Source: an uncultured Eubacteriales bacterium (lineage in GTDB: Bacteria > Bacillota > Clostridia > Christensenellales > QAND01). From it: a DNA stretch of 15,122 bases. This document shows, piece after piece, positions 6,420 to 13,302 of this stretch (its first letter is position 1; every line of letters begins with the position of its first letter). The position numbers and the translations under genes are program-made. The notes below the pieces were generated by a model. The model was given only the letters and a program-made list of their open reading frames with translations, ran no database searches and was not told where the DNA came from. Location: the NCBI GenBank assembly GCA_900546685.1, contig UREB01000019.1:1-15122 (forward strand), written 5' to 3'.

Positions 6420-7067
6420 TTAGATACCGCGCAGAGCCTCCTCCAGCTCATGGAGGCGGCCGGCTCTCAGGGCGCCGATATAGCGCCTAATGCGCTCTGG
6501 CTCCCAATCCCACCAGCGCACGGCCTGCAATCGGCGAATCGTATCGTCGTCAAACCGCTTGCGGATGGGCCCTGCTGGCACGCCGCCTACGATGGTGTAC
6601 GGCGGCACATCCTTTGTTACCACCGCGCGGGCGCCGATGATGGCGCCGTCCCCGATCTTCACGCCGGACAGCACCACCGCCTGGTAGCCGATCCATACAT
6701 CGTTGCCCACTACAATGTCGCCTTTGTTGTCCCACGCTTGGGTCACCTGGCCAGCGGGCAGGCCCCACTGCTCAAAAAACAGCGGAAACGGGTAGGTGGA
6801 CAGCGACCCCAGCGCATGGTTGGCGCTGTTGAATAAAAAGCGCACGCCGCTGGCAATCGAGCAGAATTTGCCGATGATCAGCCTGTCACGGTTGATGGGG
6901 TATTGGTACAGTACGTTGTTTGTTTCAAACAGCCTGGGGTCGTACGCAAACTCATGGTACATCGTGTACGCCCCCACTTTGATCTGGGGGCTTGTCACCG
7001 CATGCTGCAAATAAATGGTATTGGTATCCCCCGTGCGGGGATACAGCTTGGTTTCTGGAATCGTCAT
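6420..7067 (-). CDS. Xenobiotic-type hexapeptide-repeat O-acetyltransferase (Vat/CatB-like)
   Basis: A 215-residue left-handed beta-helix acyltransferase. The layout follows streptogramin A (Vat) and type-B chloramphenicol acetyltransferases: IKVGAYTMYHEF (29-40), LIIGKFCSIASGV (63-75), the NSANH segment with likely catalytic His84, STYPF (90-94), GNDVWIGYQAVV (121-132), GAIIGARAVVTKDV (141-154), YTIVGGVPA (157-165) and IRKRF (168-172). It would acetylate a hydroxyl using acetyl-CoA; drug inactivation is only one possibility, since many chromosomal members have no known substrate. The start at 7067 is chosen because AGGAGGG lies at 7074-7080; the longer frame to 7304 runs through the promoter and into the next gene. 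It is a single-gene unit with its own promoter and terminator. Confidence 0.85.
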   Translation of the reverse strand: MTIPETKLYPRTGDTNTIYLQHAVTSPQIKVGAYTMYHEFAYDPRLFETNNVLYQYPINRDRLIIGKFCSIASGVRFLFNSANHALGSLSTYPFPLFFEQWGLPAGQVTQAWDNKGDIVVGNDVWIGYQAVVLSGVKIGDGAIIGARAVVTKDVPPYTIVGGVPAGPIRKRFDDDTIRRLQAVRWWDWEPERIRRYIGALRAGRLHELEEALRGI

Positions 7068-7157
7068 GTTCTTCCCTCCTGGAAAATGTTTTATAAGACA
7101 ATTCCAGACACAACAATGCAGCGCCTCAAGGCACACCACCTCTCTTTTTCTTTCCCT

Positions 7158-7186
7158 ATCATACCAGCGGGGCAAACGCTGCGCAA
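7158..7186 (-). promoter_or_regulatory. Extended -10 promoter of the hexapeptide acetyltransferase gene
   Basis: On the minus strand TTGCGC (7186-7181), a 17-base spacer and TATGAT (7163-7158) preceded by TGG, an extended -10. The predicted leader is about 85 nt. It lies just inside the gap after the YcxB-like gene. Confidence 0.6.
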
Positions 7187-7194
7187 CCGCCGGC

Positions 7195-7737
7195 CTAGGC
7201 GCGCGGCCTTGTGCGCCGCTCCGCCTCCACGCAGCGCAGCACTTCTTCGCTCCGCCCTTGGGAAAACCCGTCGCGCCGTACAGCACAATATACCTGGTTG
7301 GCAAATTTCAAAAGCATCAGGTGCTTTGTCTTTATCACCTTTTTTACATCTGCATACCAATACCGCCCCTGTACCACGCCATTGGTCTCAATCTCCAAAT
7401 ATTGCGGATAAAATACCGTGCGCCTGGAAGCGGCGCCCTGCGTCATCGTCAGATGCTGCCGATAGCGCAGCCTGCCCATCCAGCGCGGCATACAAGCGGC
7501 AAACAGCGCCGCTGCCAGTACGCACAGCCCCGCCGGCCACAGCTGATCCCAGGATAGTCCAAGATCCACCCAAGCCGACAGCACCGACAGCGCCAGCACC
7601 ACGCCCAGGCAGGCCGCCAGTGCTAGCAGAAATCCCTTGCCGGGGCCCGCCCACAGCGTTGCGCACAGCCATTCTATAAAATCCGCCTGCGTCAGCCTCT
7701 TGTCGTTGACGGCCAGGCATATTTGCGCTGTCTCCAT
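7195..7737 (-). CDS. YcxB-like membrane protein, function unknown
   Basis: A 180-residue protein with a short cytoplasmic N-terminus, two membrane segments (about 34-56 and 66-84), then a soluble C-terminal domain of about 80 residues. That domain (TVFYPQYLEIETNG, YWYADVKKVIKTKHLMLLK, CAVRRDGFSQG) follows the pattern of YcxB-like domains: a strand, a Tyr-containing segment, a hydrophobic strand and an R/K-x-x-F near the end. No catalytic residues can be pointed to, and the biological role of this family is not known to me. AAAGGAG at 7746-7752 lies eight bases before the ATG. It follows the phoU terminator, so it is not part of the pst operon unless by readthrough; no clear promoter of its own is visible. 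Confidence 0.7.
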   Translation of the reverse strand: METAQICLAVNDKRLTQADFIEWLCATLWAGPGKGFLLALAACLGVVLALSVLSAWVDLGLSWDQLWPAGLCVLAAALFAACMPRWMGRLRYRQHLTMTQGAASRRTVFYPQYLEIETNGVVQGRYWYADVKKVIKTKHLMLLKFANQVYCAVRRDGFSQGRSEEVLRCVEAERRTRPRA

Positions 7738-7771
7738 CCGCCTCTCTCCTTTCTATAGAATATAGCTTAAC

Positions 7772-7805
7772 AAAAAAATGTGCCGCCAAAGTGGCAGCAC
7801 ATTTT
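7772..7805 (-). terminator. Terminator of pstCAB-phoU
   Basis: On the minus strand AAAATGTGCTGCC pairs with GGCGGCACATTTT (7793-7805 with 7775-7787, one U-G pair) over a five-base loop and runs into seven T (7778-7772). The U-G wobble exists only in the minus-strand RNA, so the direction is minus. Confidence 0.85.
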
Positions 7806-7812
7806 CGTTTGC

Positions 7813-8484
7813 TCAGTTTTCATCCAACAGCGCTTCCTTGGGGTGGCGGCCGGTGGCCAAATACATGGCCCATTCCGCAATGTTGGTGGCATGGTCGCCA
7901 ATGCGCTCGATGTATTTTGCGATCATCATGGTGTCCACGGCTGCCATGGCGTCGGTCGGCTGGTCGCTGATGACCTTTGCCACGCCGTTGACGCACTTGG
8001 TAAACATCGCGTTGACGGGCTCGTCGCCCTTCATCACCATTTGCGCCCGTTCCTTATCCTCATCAAAATAGGCGCTTAGGGCATTTGCAAACTGATCCTC
8101 TGCCAAAGACATCATCGGCAGCAACATCTCGGACGGCTCCAAATGCGGGGCCGTGCCGCTGCGCTCGATGATTTCGCAGATGTCCGCGCATTGGTCGGCC
8201 GCGCGTTCCAGGTCCGTGATGATCTTCAGCGCCGCTGTAATCAGCCTCAGATCGCTGGCAATGGGGCTTTCCCGCTTGATCAGCGACAGGCAGGTCTGCT
8301 CGATATGCCGTTCAAAGCGGTTGATCACCACATCGCCTTCCTGGATGCGGTGCGCCTGCTTCATATCGTTTTCCTCCAGCGCCTCGCTGGTCTTACGGAT
8401 CACGCTGTTTACCATCGACGCCATATCCATCAGGTCCGCCGTTAAGCCGGACAGCTCCTTATCAAATCGTTCTCTCGGTGGCAT
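7813..8484 (-). CDS. phoU: Phosphate signalling regulator PhoU
   Basis: A cytoplasmic all-helical protein that links the state of the Pst transporter to the PhoR kinase and represses the Pho response when phosphate is plentiful. The 223 residues contain the two PhoU repeats, each with a metal-binding E-x-x-x-D-type helix: LERAADQCADI (92-102) and YIERIGDHATNI (191-202). The ASDLRLITAALKI helix (76-88) is also typical. AAAGGAG lies at 8496-8502, about 11 bases before the ATG, slightly long. It follows pstB by 22 bases and ends at a strong terminator, so it is the last gene of the operon. Confidence 0.95.
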   Translation of the reverse strand: MPPRERFDKELSGLTADLMDMASMVNSVIRKTSEALEENDMKQAHRIQEGDVVINRFERHIEQTCLSLIKRESPIASDLRLITAALKIITDLERAADQCADICEIIERSGTAPHLEPSEMLLPMMSLAEDQFANALSAYFDEDKERAQMVMKGDEPVNAMFTKCVNGVAKVISDQPTDAMAAVDTMMIAKYIERIGDHATNIAEWAMYLATGRHPKEALLDEN

Positions 8485-8506
8485 GGTAGGTTACGCTCCT
8501 TTCGCA

Positions 8507-9271
8507 TCAGCCGAAACGGCCGGTAATATAGTCTTCCGTCCGCTTATCCGCAGGCTTGGAAAAGATCTGGTCCGTCGTATCGTATTCCACGATTTCTCCG
8601 TGCAGGAAAAACGCCGTCTTATCCGAAATACGGCCCGCCTGCTGCATGTTATGCGTGACGATGACGATGGTGTATTTTTCTTTCAGTTCGCCCATCAAAT
8701 CCTCAATGCGCGAGGTGGAGATGGGGTCCAGTGCGCTGGTGGGTTCATCCATCAGCAGCACCTCCGGCTCCACAGCCAGCAGGCGGGCGATGCACAGCCT
8801 TTGCTGTTGGCCGCCGGAAAGGCCCATGGCGCTGGTTTTCAGCCTGTCATGCACCTCGTCCCACAAGGCCGCGCCCTTCAAGCTTCTCTCCACGATCTCG
8901 TCCAGGTCCGCGCGCTTTTTGATGCCATGCGTGCGCGGGCCGTAGGCAATATTGTCATAGATGGACATGGGAAAGGGGTTTGGCTTTTGGAACACCATGC
9001 CGACGCGCTTTCTCAGCTGCGCCACATCGTATGCACGGTAGGCGTCCTTGCCCTCGAATAAAATTTCTCCCTCTATCTTTACGCCCTCGATCAGGTCGTT
9101 CATGCGGTTCAGCGTGCGCAGAAAGGTCGATTTGCCGCAGCCCGAAGGGCCGATCAGCGCCGTAATCTCGTTATGCGGTATATCGATATTGATATCCTTT
9201 AACGCTTGCTTTTCTCCATAATATAGGTTCAGGTGCTTTGCCTGAAGGATGGGGGTTTCCACCGGATTCAT
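8507..9271 (-). CDS. pstB: Phosphate ABC transporter ATP-binding protein PstB
   Basis: ATPase subunit of the high-affinity phosphate importer, acting on the cytoplasmic face of the PstC-PstA channel. In 254 residues it shows Walker A GPSGCGKST (41-49), the Q-loop Gln95 in VFQKPNPFPMS, the signature LSGGQ (151-155), Walker B VLLMDEP (171-177) with catalytic Glu176, D-loop SALD and H-loop His207. NRMNDL (55-60) after Walker A is characteristic of PstB within the ABC superfamily. Its ATG overlaps the pstA stop codon as ATGA, and CCTCCTTTT at 9278-9286 (AAAAGGAGG on the coding strand) is the ribosome binding site, so translation is probably coupled to pstA. Confidence 0.98.
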   Translation of the reverse strand: MNPVETPILQAKHLNLYYGEKQALKDINIDIPHNEITALIGPSGCGKSTFLRTLNRMNDLIEGVKIEGEILFEGKDAYRAYDVAQLRKRVGMVFQKPNPFPMSIYDNIAYGPRTHGIKKRADLDEIVERSLKGAALWDEVHDRLKTSAMGLSGGQQQRLCIARLLAVEPEVLLMDEPTSALDPISTSRIEDLMGELKEKYTIVIVTHNMQQAGRISDKTAFFLHGEIVEYDTTDQIFSKPADKRTEDYITGRFG

Positions 9272-10116
9272 GCTTTGCCTCCTTTTGCTTTGTTGCTAAA
9301 TAGCTTGGCCGCCAGAGTCGCCAGCTGGTTGATGATGGCAACCACCACCACCAGCACCACCGCCACGGCAAAGGCCGAGTCAAAGGAAATGCCTTCCTTG
9401 GCCAAAAAGTACAGGTGTACCGACAGCGAGCGCCCAGCGCTCATGATGCCATCCGGCATGGAAACGGACGAGCCCATCGTATAGATGATGGCTGCCGTTT
9501 CGCCCACGATGCGCCCGATGGATAGGATCACAGAGGTCAATATCCCGTTCATCGCATTGGGGAGCACCACCTTGACAATGGTGCGCAGCTTGCCGGCGCC
9601 CAGCGCCAACGAGCCTTCGCGGTAGCTGTCCGGTACGCTGGAAAGCGCTTCCTCCGTATTGCGCACCACCACCGGCAAACACATCACTGCCAGCGTCAGC
9701 GCGCCGGATAATATGCTGTATTTCAGGCCAAAGAACACCACGAACATCGCATACCCAAACAACCCGTACAAAATGCTCGGAATGCCCGCCAGGCTTTCGG
9801 TGGCAAAGCGGATGATATTGAGCATCCGCCCCTTTTTTGCGTATTCGTTTAGATAAATCGCCGCGCAGATGCCAATGGGCGTTACGATGACCAGCGTCGT
9901 CACCACCAGCAGCAGGGTGGATACGATCATCGTCTTGATGCCATACAGCCCGATGCCCGGCTTATATTCGGTGGTAAACATATCCCAGCTCAAATGTGGG
10001 ATGCCCTCCACCAAAATATAGCCGATGATGCCCACCAGCGCGCACAGAACCAAGGCAGCGCAGAAATAGATGGCGATCTTTAGCAGCAGATCCTTTGCTT
10101 TTCTCTTGTTTTTCAT
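9268..10116 (-). CDS. pstA: Phosphate ABC transporter permease PstA
   Basis: One of the two membrane subunits of the phosphate importer. Its 282 residues hold about six membrane segments, the first at about 12-36. The EAA loop that docks on PstB is EALSSVPDSYREGSLALGA (156-174). IVGETAAI (203-210) is a further PstA/PstC hallmark. Its ATG overlaps the pstC stop codon as ATGA, and AAGGAG lies shortly upstream within pstC. Downstream it overlaps pstB by four bases in the same way. These overlaps indicate fixed-ratio, coupled synthesis of the transporter. Confidence 0.97.
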   Translation of the reverse strand: MKNKRKAKDLLLKIAIYFCAALVLCALVGIIGYILVEGIPHLSWDMFTTEYKPGIGLYGIKTMIVSTLLLVVTTLVIVTPIGICAAIYLNEYAKKGRMLNIIRFATESLAGIPSILYGLFGYAMFVVFFGLKYSILSGALTLAVMCLPVVVRNTEEALSSVPDSYREGSLALGAGKLRTIVKVVLPNAMNGILTSVILSIGRIVGETAAIIYTMGSSVSMPDGIMSAGRSLSVHLYFLAKEGISFDSAFAVAVVLVVVVAIINQLATLAAKLFSNKAKGGKA

Positions 10117-11015
10117 CCTGCCTTCTCCTTTTTCTGCCGGGTCAGCATCCTAAGCCCCAAGTTGATCGCCATGATGAATATAAACAGGATCACCCCAGTG
10201 GCAAACAGCGCCTCCTGGTGCAGGCCGCTGGCATAGCTCATTTCCAGCGCGATGTTGCTTGTCATCGTGCGGATGGGGTCCAGTACAGAGCCGGGCATTG
10301 TCGGCCGGTTGCCGGATACCAGCATCACCGCCATCGTCTCGCCAATGGCGCGGCCCATACCCAGCACCACGCCGGCCAAAATGGTCTTTTTGGCGGCCGG
10401 CAGCACCACGGAAAACAGCGTATGCATCGGTGTTGCGCCCAGCGCCAGCGCCCCTTCGCGGTATTCATGCGGCACCGCGTTGATCGCGTCCATCGTGATG
10501 GTGATGACTGTCGGCAAAATCATAATGGAAAGGATGATGATGGCCGCCAGCATCGAAAGTCCGTTGCCTCCGATGGAGGAGCGGATAAACGGCACCAGCA
10601 ATACCAGCCCGAAAAACCCGTATACCACCGACGGAATGCCCGCCAAAAGGTCGATGCAGGGCCGCAGGATGCGCTGCCCGCGCTTGCCCGCCAGATCCGT
10701 CATATAGCAGGCCGTCAAAATCCCGATGATAGACCCGATCACCGCGCTGATCACCGCCGTAATCAGCGACGTTACGATCATCGGCGCCAGCCCAAACTGC
10801 ATAGAGGTTGGCTTCCATACCGTACCGAAGATGAACTTAAACACCCCGATTTGCGACAGCGCCGGCACACCCTTGATAAAGATGAAGATCATAATCAGGG
10901 CGACCGCCAGAATCGACACGCTCGCGCATAAAAAAAAGCCCCCTTCAAATATGCGCTCGCCTGTGGTGCGTGCATCCACCGGTTTATTGCTCTTTTGTTT
11001 CAACATTTTTTTCAT
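10113..11015 (-). CDS. pstC: Phosphate ABC transporter permease PstC
   Basis: Partner membrane subunit to PstA. About 300 residues from the ATG at 11015, with six predicted membrane segments. The EAA loop is DAINAVPHEYREGALALGA (176-194), and AIGETMAV (223-230) is the family motif. The first membrane segment begins near residue 26. A reading frame continues upstream to 11453, but that part crosses the terminator and the reverse of the VOC gene and is not PstC-like. The start is uncertain between ATG at 11015 and ATG at 11006 (Met-Lys-Lys-Met). Neither has a normal ribosome binding site, and the predicted transcription start coincides with the first ATG. This is the first gene of the operon; the usual pstS is missing before it. 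Confidence 0.94.
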   Translation of the reverse strand: MKKMLKQKSNKPVDARTTGERIFEGGFFLCASVSILAVALIMIFIFIKGVPALSQIGVFKFIFGTVWKPTSMQFGLAPMIVTSLITAVISAVIGSIIGILTACYMTDLAGKRGQRILRPCIDLLAGIPSVVYGFFGLVLLVPFIRSSIGGNGLSMLAAIIILSIMILPTVITITMDAINAVPHEYREGALALGATPMHTLFSVVLPAAKKTILAGVVLGMGRAIGETMAVMLVSGNRPTMPGSVLDPIRTMTSNIALEMSYASGLHQEALFATGVILFIFIMAINLGLRMLTRQKKEKAG

Positions 11016-11021
11016 GCCCCC

Positions 11022-11086
11022 ATTATAGGGATTTCGCTTTTCGGCTTGGTTACGCTCTGTTAAAGCTTTGGTTAAGGAATGGTTAA
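11022..11086 (-). promoter_or_regulatory. Pho box and -10 element of the pst operon promoter
   Basis: On the minus strand four related elements follow one another at roughly 11-base steps: TTAACC (11086-11081 region), TTAACC (11075-11070), TTAACA (11063-11058) and GTAACC (11053-11048). TTAACA is the PhoP half-site known from Bacillus, and 11-base phasing is typical of PhoB/PhoP boxes. A perfect TATAAT lies downstream at 11027-11022 with no recognisable -35, as expected for an activator-dependent promoter. The predicted transcription start is about 11015. Confidence 0.75.
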
Positions 11087-11121
11087 TCCCTGCGTTTAGT
11101 CTCTCCCAATTTTGGCAAAAC

Positions 11122-11149
11122 AAAAAAGCGGCTTTTAGGCAAAGCCGCT
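11122..11149 (-). terminator. Terminator after the VOC gene
   Basis: AGCGGCTTT (11127-11135) and AAAGCCGCT (11141-11149) pair over a five-base loop, and six T follow on the minus strand. It separates the SRPBCC-GNAT-VOC transcript from the Pho-box promoter just downstream. Confidence 0.85.
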
Positions 11150-11166
11150 CTTTTGCGCTCCTCTGT

Positions 11167-11571
11167 CTACAAAATCTGCTCGATCTGCAGCCTCTCCCCG
11201 TCCGGCCCGCGGAACCGCGCGCTCTTTTCTCCGTTTTCGTACAGGTCGGGGTCCAGCTGTATTTCGGTTTCAAATACGACACCCGCCGCCTCCAGGGCTG
11301 CCTTGGCTGCCTCAATGTCCTGCACTTGCATGCACAGGTGGTTGATGGTGCCGTCCACCCCGTCGCGCTGCTTTTGCCCGCCGCCCTTTTGCACCAGCTC
11401 CAGGATAATCCCCTTTTGCTGCATAAACTGTAGCTGCGACCCGGTGTTTTCATGCTTTACATACCACAACTCTTCAAACCCCAGCACATCGCTGTAAAAC
11501 GCCTTGGACCGTGCCACATCCTTCACATAGATGGCCACATGGCCCAGCCCCATCATCCCCAATTTCGCCAT
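11167..11571 (-). CDS. VOC superfamily protein (glyoxalase/dioxygenase fold)
   Basis: 134 residues forming two beta-alpha-beta-beta-beta modules. The four positions that usually bind a divalent metal are occupied: His11 (GHVAIYV), Glu58 (ILELV), His78 (INHLCMQV) and Glu131 (RLQIEQ), so a metal-dependent lyase, isomerase or dioxygenase activity is plausible. The glyoxalase I, fosfomycin-resistance and methylmalonyl-CoA epimerase families share this fold and I cannot choose between them. FYSDVLGFEE (25-34) is the standard VOC helix. The start has GAGGAG at 11579-11584, six or seven bases upstream. It is the third and last gene of a small operon, 15 bases after the GNAT gene. Confidence 0.85.
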   Translation of the reverse strand: MAKLGMMGLGHVAIYVKDVARSKAFYSDVLGFEELWYVKHENTGSQLQFMQQKGIILELVQKGGGQKQRDGVDGTINHLCMQVQDIEAAKAALEAAGVVFETEIQLDPDLYENGEKSARFRGPDGERLQIEQIL

Positions 11572-11586
11572 TACACGTCTCCTCTT

Positions 11587-12054
11587 CTATTCTTCTATAT
11601 TGCACGCCGTCTCCGTGTTGTCTCGGCGCAAAAGGATCATATCGCGCAGCACGACCCCGCCGTCTACGATGGGGTGGTCGTAATGGTCGATAAAAAAATT
11701 TTCCCTGCGGCCAAAGGGCCGAAACCCGCACCGCTTGTAAAACCCAAGCGTAGCCGGGCTCTCTCCCGTGCCTACCACGAGGGTGTTCAGCTGCGGCAGG
11801 TGCGAACACAGCCAATCCACCATTGCGCGTCCATAGCCTTGTCCCTGGTGGGCCGGCGTTACCGCCAGGTTTTTCAGTTCGTACACGCCGCCGCCTTCGT
11901 CCGTCACCACTGCCTGCGCTTTTATGCCGTCCTCCTCCAGCACAAACACACGGCCCCTCTCCAGGTACTGGTCCACCATGCTCTCCTGCTCGTCGGCCAA
12001 CAGCAGCAGCGGCAAATGCCGTTTTTTCCGTGTTGTAATCTCCGAAATTCTCAT
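11587..12054 (-). CDS. GNAT family N-acetyltransferase
   Basis: 155 residues with the acetyl-CoA motif LAVTPAHQGQGYGRAMVD (63-80), whose QGQGYG loop holds the pyrophosphate, and a C-terminal GFYKRCGFRPFGRRENFF (104-121) segment. The preceding strand (VYELKNLAV) and the FVLEEDG strand also fit. The His-Tyr-Asp-His-Pro text that follows, then VVLRDMILLRR, resembles small GNAT enzymes of the YvbK or AAC(6')-like groups, but no substrate can be assigned. AAGGGAAGGGAA (12061-12072) gives the ribosome binding site. It lies 25 bases after the SRPBCC gene and 15 before the VOC gene, so the three are probably co-transcribed. Confidence 0.85.
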   Translation of the reverse strand: MRISEITTRKKRHLPLLLLADEQESMVDQYLERGRVFVLEEDGIKAQAVVTDEGGGVYELKNLAVTPAHQGQGYGRAMVDWLCSHLPQLNTLVVGTGESPATLGFYKRCGFRPFGRRENFFIDHYDHPIVDGGVVLRDMILLRRDNTETACNIEE

Positions 12055-12079
12055 CCGGCGTTCCCTTCCCTTTTATCCG

Positions 12080-12478
12080 TTACACGCCAAGCGCACGTTT
12101 CACATCCTCGATATACCGTGTCTGCTGTTTTTTCAGATACCGCTTGGCAAACGGGCGCATCCAAATTTTTTTCACCGTGATATACTCCGTAAATACGACC
12201 TGCGTCCGGCCGTCTATTCCTGCAAAGCGCCCCGTCCACCGGCCGGATAAGTGCTTGTTTTCCATGGTAAATTCATATCGCTTATACGGATGCTTGGCCG
12301 TAACGGTAAAGGCTGTCGCCGTGCCGTCCTCTGCATATTCGATAAACTGGCTCCCTGCCTGCACCACTTCGATTTTCTTTACATCGGACCGCCAATCTGC
12401 CCTGGAAACGTCCGTTACAAGCGCCCATACCGCGGCCAAATCTGCATTGATCTCCGCTTGTATCTGGCTTTTCACCAT
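12080..12478 (-). CDS. SRPBCC (START/polyketide-cyclase-like) small ligand-binding protein
   Basis: 132 residues. Opening with MVKSQIQAEINADLAAVWAL and continuing VTDVSRADWRSDVKKIEVV (21-39), it follows the helix-grip fold pattern of SRPBCC proteins, where 'W-x-x-v-x-D' and 'W-x-s-x-v-x-x-v' mark the first helices. Later strands (FTVTAKHPYKRYEFTMENKHLSG, WTGRFAGIDG, TQVVFTEYI) and a long C-terminal helix (109-131) complete the cavity. Such proteins bind hydrophobic ligands or act in stress; no ligand can be read here. The start at 12478 follows from AAGGAGG at 12487-12493; the longer frame to 12568 crosses the preceding terminator. First gene of the operon. Confidence 0.75.
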   Translation of the reverse strand: MVKSQIQAEINADLAAVWALVTDVSRADWRSDVKKIEVVQAGSQFIEYAEDGTATAFTVTAKHPYKRYEFTMENKHLSGRWTGRFAGIDGRTQVVFTEYITVKKIWMRPFAKRYLKKQQTRYIEDVKRALGV

Positions 12479-12499
12479 GCGAACCGCCTCCTTTTTCCT

Positions 12500-12508
12500 A
12501 TTATAACA
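12500..12508 (-). promoter_or_regulatory. Extended -10 promoter of the SRPBCC-GNAT-VOC operon
   Basis: TGTTATAAT on the minus strand (12508-12500) is a perfect extended -10. No good -35 is visible because the spacer region overlaps the upstream terminator. The predicted leader is only about 15 nt, just enough to hold the AAGGAGG site. Confidence 0.6.
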
Positions 12509-12519
12509 TATCGGCAACC

Positions 12520-12549
12520 AAAAAAAGCGTCTCCTTTCGGAGACGCTTT
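12520..12549 (-). terminator. Terminator after the PepSY lipoprotein gene
   Basis: Perfect eleven-base arms AAAGCGTCTCC (12524-12534) and GGAGACGCTTT (12539-12549) with a TTTC loop. Seven T follow on the minus strand (12526-12520). Confidence 0.9.
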
Positions 12550-12564
12550 CCGCTTTCTTCCCGC

Positions 12565-13170
12565 TCAATCGTAGATGGATTCCTCTTCCCAGCCTACAAT
12601 TTCACCGGTGTTGGCATCGATCTCAAACTCATATTCCCGTTCGTTGTATACGATTTTACCTTCATACATCGCCCGGCCGTCATCCATTTCAAAATGAATG
12701 GTCAAATTGCTCTGCGAGGCGCCGGGCACGCGGTCCAGTGCCGTCTTGGAGGCCTGCTCCTGCGATACCTTGGCGCTGTTGGCCTGGCCAGCAAAATCAT
12801 CCTCCACATCATAGTCCACACTCAAAATCGTGCCGTCCGCGGCGTTGATCTCATAATCATACTCTTTATTCTGCACGTAGAATTCCACATCATACCGCCA
12901 TACGCCGTCGTCCATTTCCTTCTTCACCCGCATGGCCGTAACGTCGCTTTCCGCTACCTTGGCATTTTCCAAGGCAATCTCCTTGGCACGCTGCTCGGGA
13001 ATCTCCGTGCCGTTTGTCGCGGTGTCTTGCGGGGCCTGCGTTGCCCGCTGCGTCTGCGTTGCGGTCGGGTTTGCCGCGTTGCCCGCGGCGCCGTTTCCGC
13101 CGCTGCATCCTGTGATGAGCAGCATGGCTGTCACGGCCGCCAGGCCAGCTTTCATGACGCTTTTTTTCAT
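12565..13170 (-). CDS. PepSY-domain lipoprotein
   Basis: 201 residues exported and lipid-anchored to the outer face of the membrane. The signal peptide (1-21) ends in a lipobox Ile-Thr-Gly-Cys with Cys22 as the lipidated residue, followed by a Gly/Ala/Thr/Gln-rich linker. Two PepSY modules follow at about 57-120 (EIPEQRAKEIALENA ... YEINAADGTILSVDYD) and 134-196 (VSQEQASKTALDRV ... FEIDANTGEIVGWEEE). PepSY domains are thought to interact with or inhibit extracellular proteases, or serve as sensor accessory domains. The start at 13170 has GGAGGGAG at 13177-13184; the frame to 13278 runs upstream through the promoter. It directly follows the PhoR-like kinase but has its own strong promoter and terminator. 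Confidence 0.9.
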   Translation of the reverse strand: MKKSVMKAGLAAVTAMLLITGCSGGNGAAGNAANPTATQTQRATQAPQDTATNGTEIPEQRAKEIALENAKVAESDVTAMRVKKEMDDGVWRYDVEFYVQNKEYDYEINAADGTILSVDYDVEDDFAGQANSAKVSQEQASKTALDRVPGASQSNLTIHFEMDDGRAMYEGKIVYNEREYEFEIDANTGEIVGWEEESIYD

Positions 13171-13234
13171 GTTACTCTCCCTCCGGTTTTCCAGTATGGT
13201 TTTATTCTGATCAATTTTCCAGGAATTATTCTTA

Positions 13235-13263
13235 ATTATAGCAAGGCTCTTGTTAAATGACAA
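13235..13263 (-). promoter_or_regulatory. sigma-A promoter of the PepSY lipoprotein gene
   Basis: TTGTCA (13263-13258), exactly 17 bases, then TATAAT (13240-13235) on the minus strand. This is close to consensus, so expression is probably high and constitutive. The predicted leader is about 58 nt. A single TTAACA lies in the spacer, but it is not repeated, so I do not call a Pho box. Confidence 0.8.
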
Positions 13264-13265
13264 GC

Positions 13266-13301
13266 AAAAACCCGGCAAAGCCGTTGCCCTGCCGGGTTTT
13301 T
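13266..13301 (-). terminator. Terminator after the sensor kinase gene, possibly bidirectional
   Basis: AAAAACCCGGCA (13266-13277) pairs with TGCCGGGTTTTT (13290-13301) over a 12-base loop, directly after the kinase stop codon. T runs lie on both strands. Confidence 0.8.
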
Positions 13302-13302
13302 T

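Noticed and set aside
6420..7304. A longer N-terminus for the hexapeptide acetyltransferase
   Set aside because: It would run through the extended -10 promoter and the end of the YcxB-like gene; the start at 7067 has a strong ribosome binding site and the conserved N-terminus.
10113..11453. A long 446-codon frame with PstC at its C-terminal end, suggesting a fusion
   Set aside because: The extra N-terminal part crosses the VOC terminator and the Pho-box promoter and is VOC-gene sequence read in another frame.
13241..13257. TTAACA in the spacer of the PepSY promoter as a Pho box
   Set aside because: Only a single element is present, without 11-base repeats, and the promoter already has a good -35.
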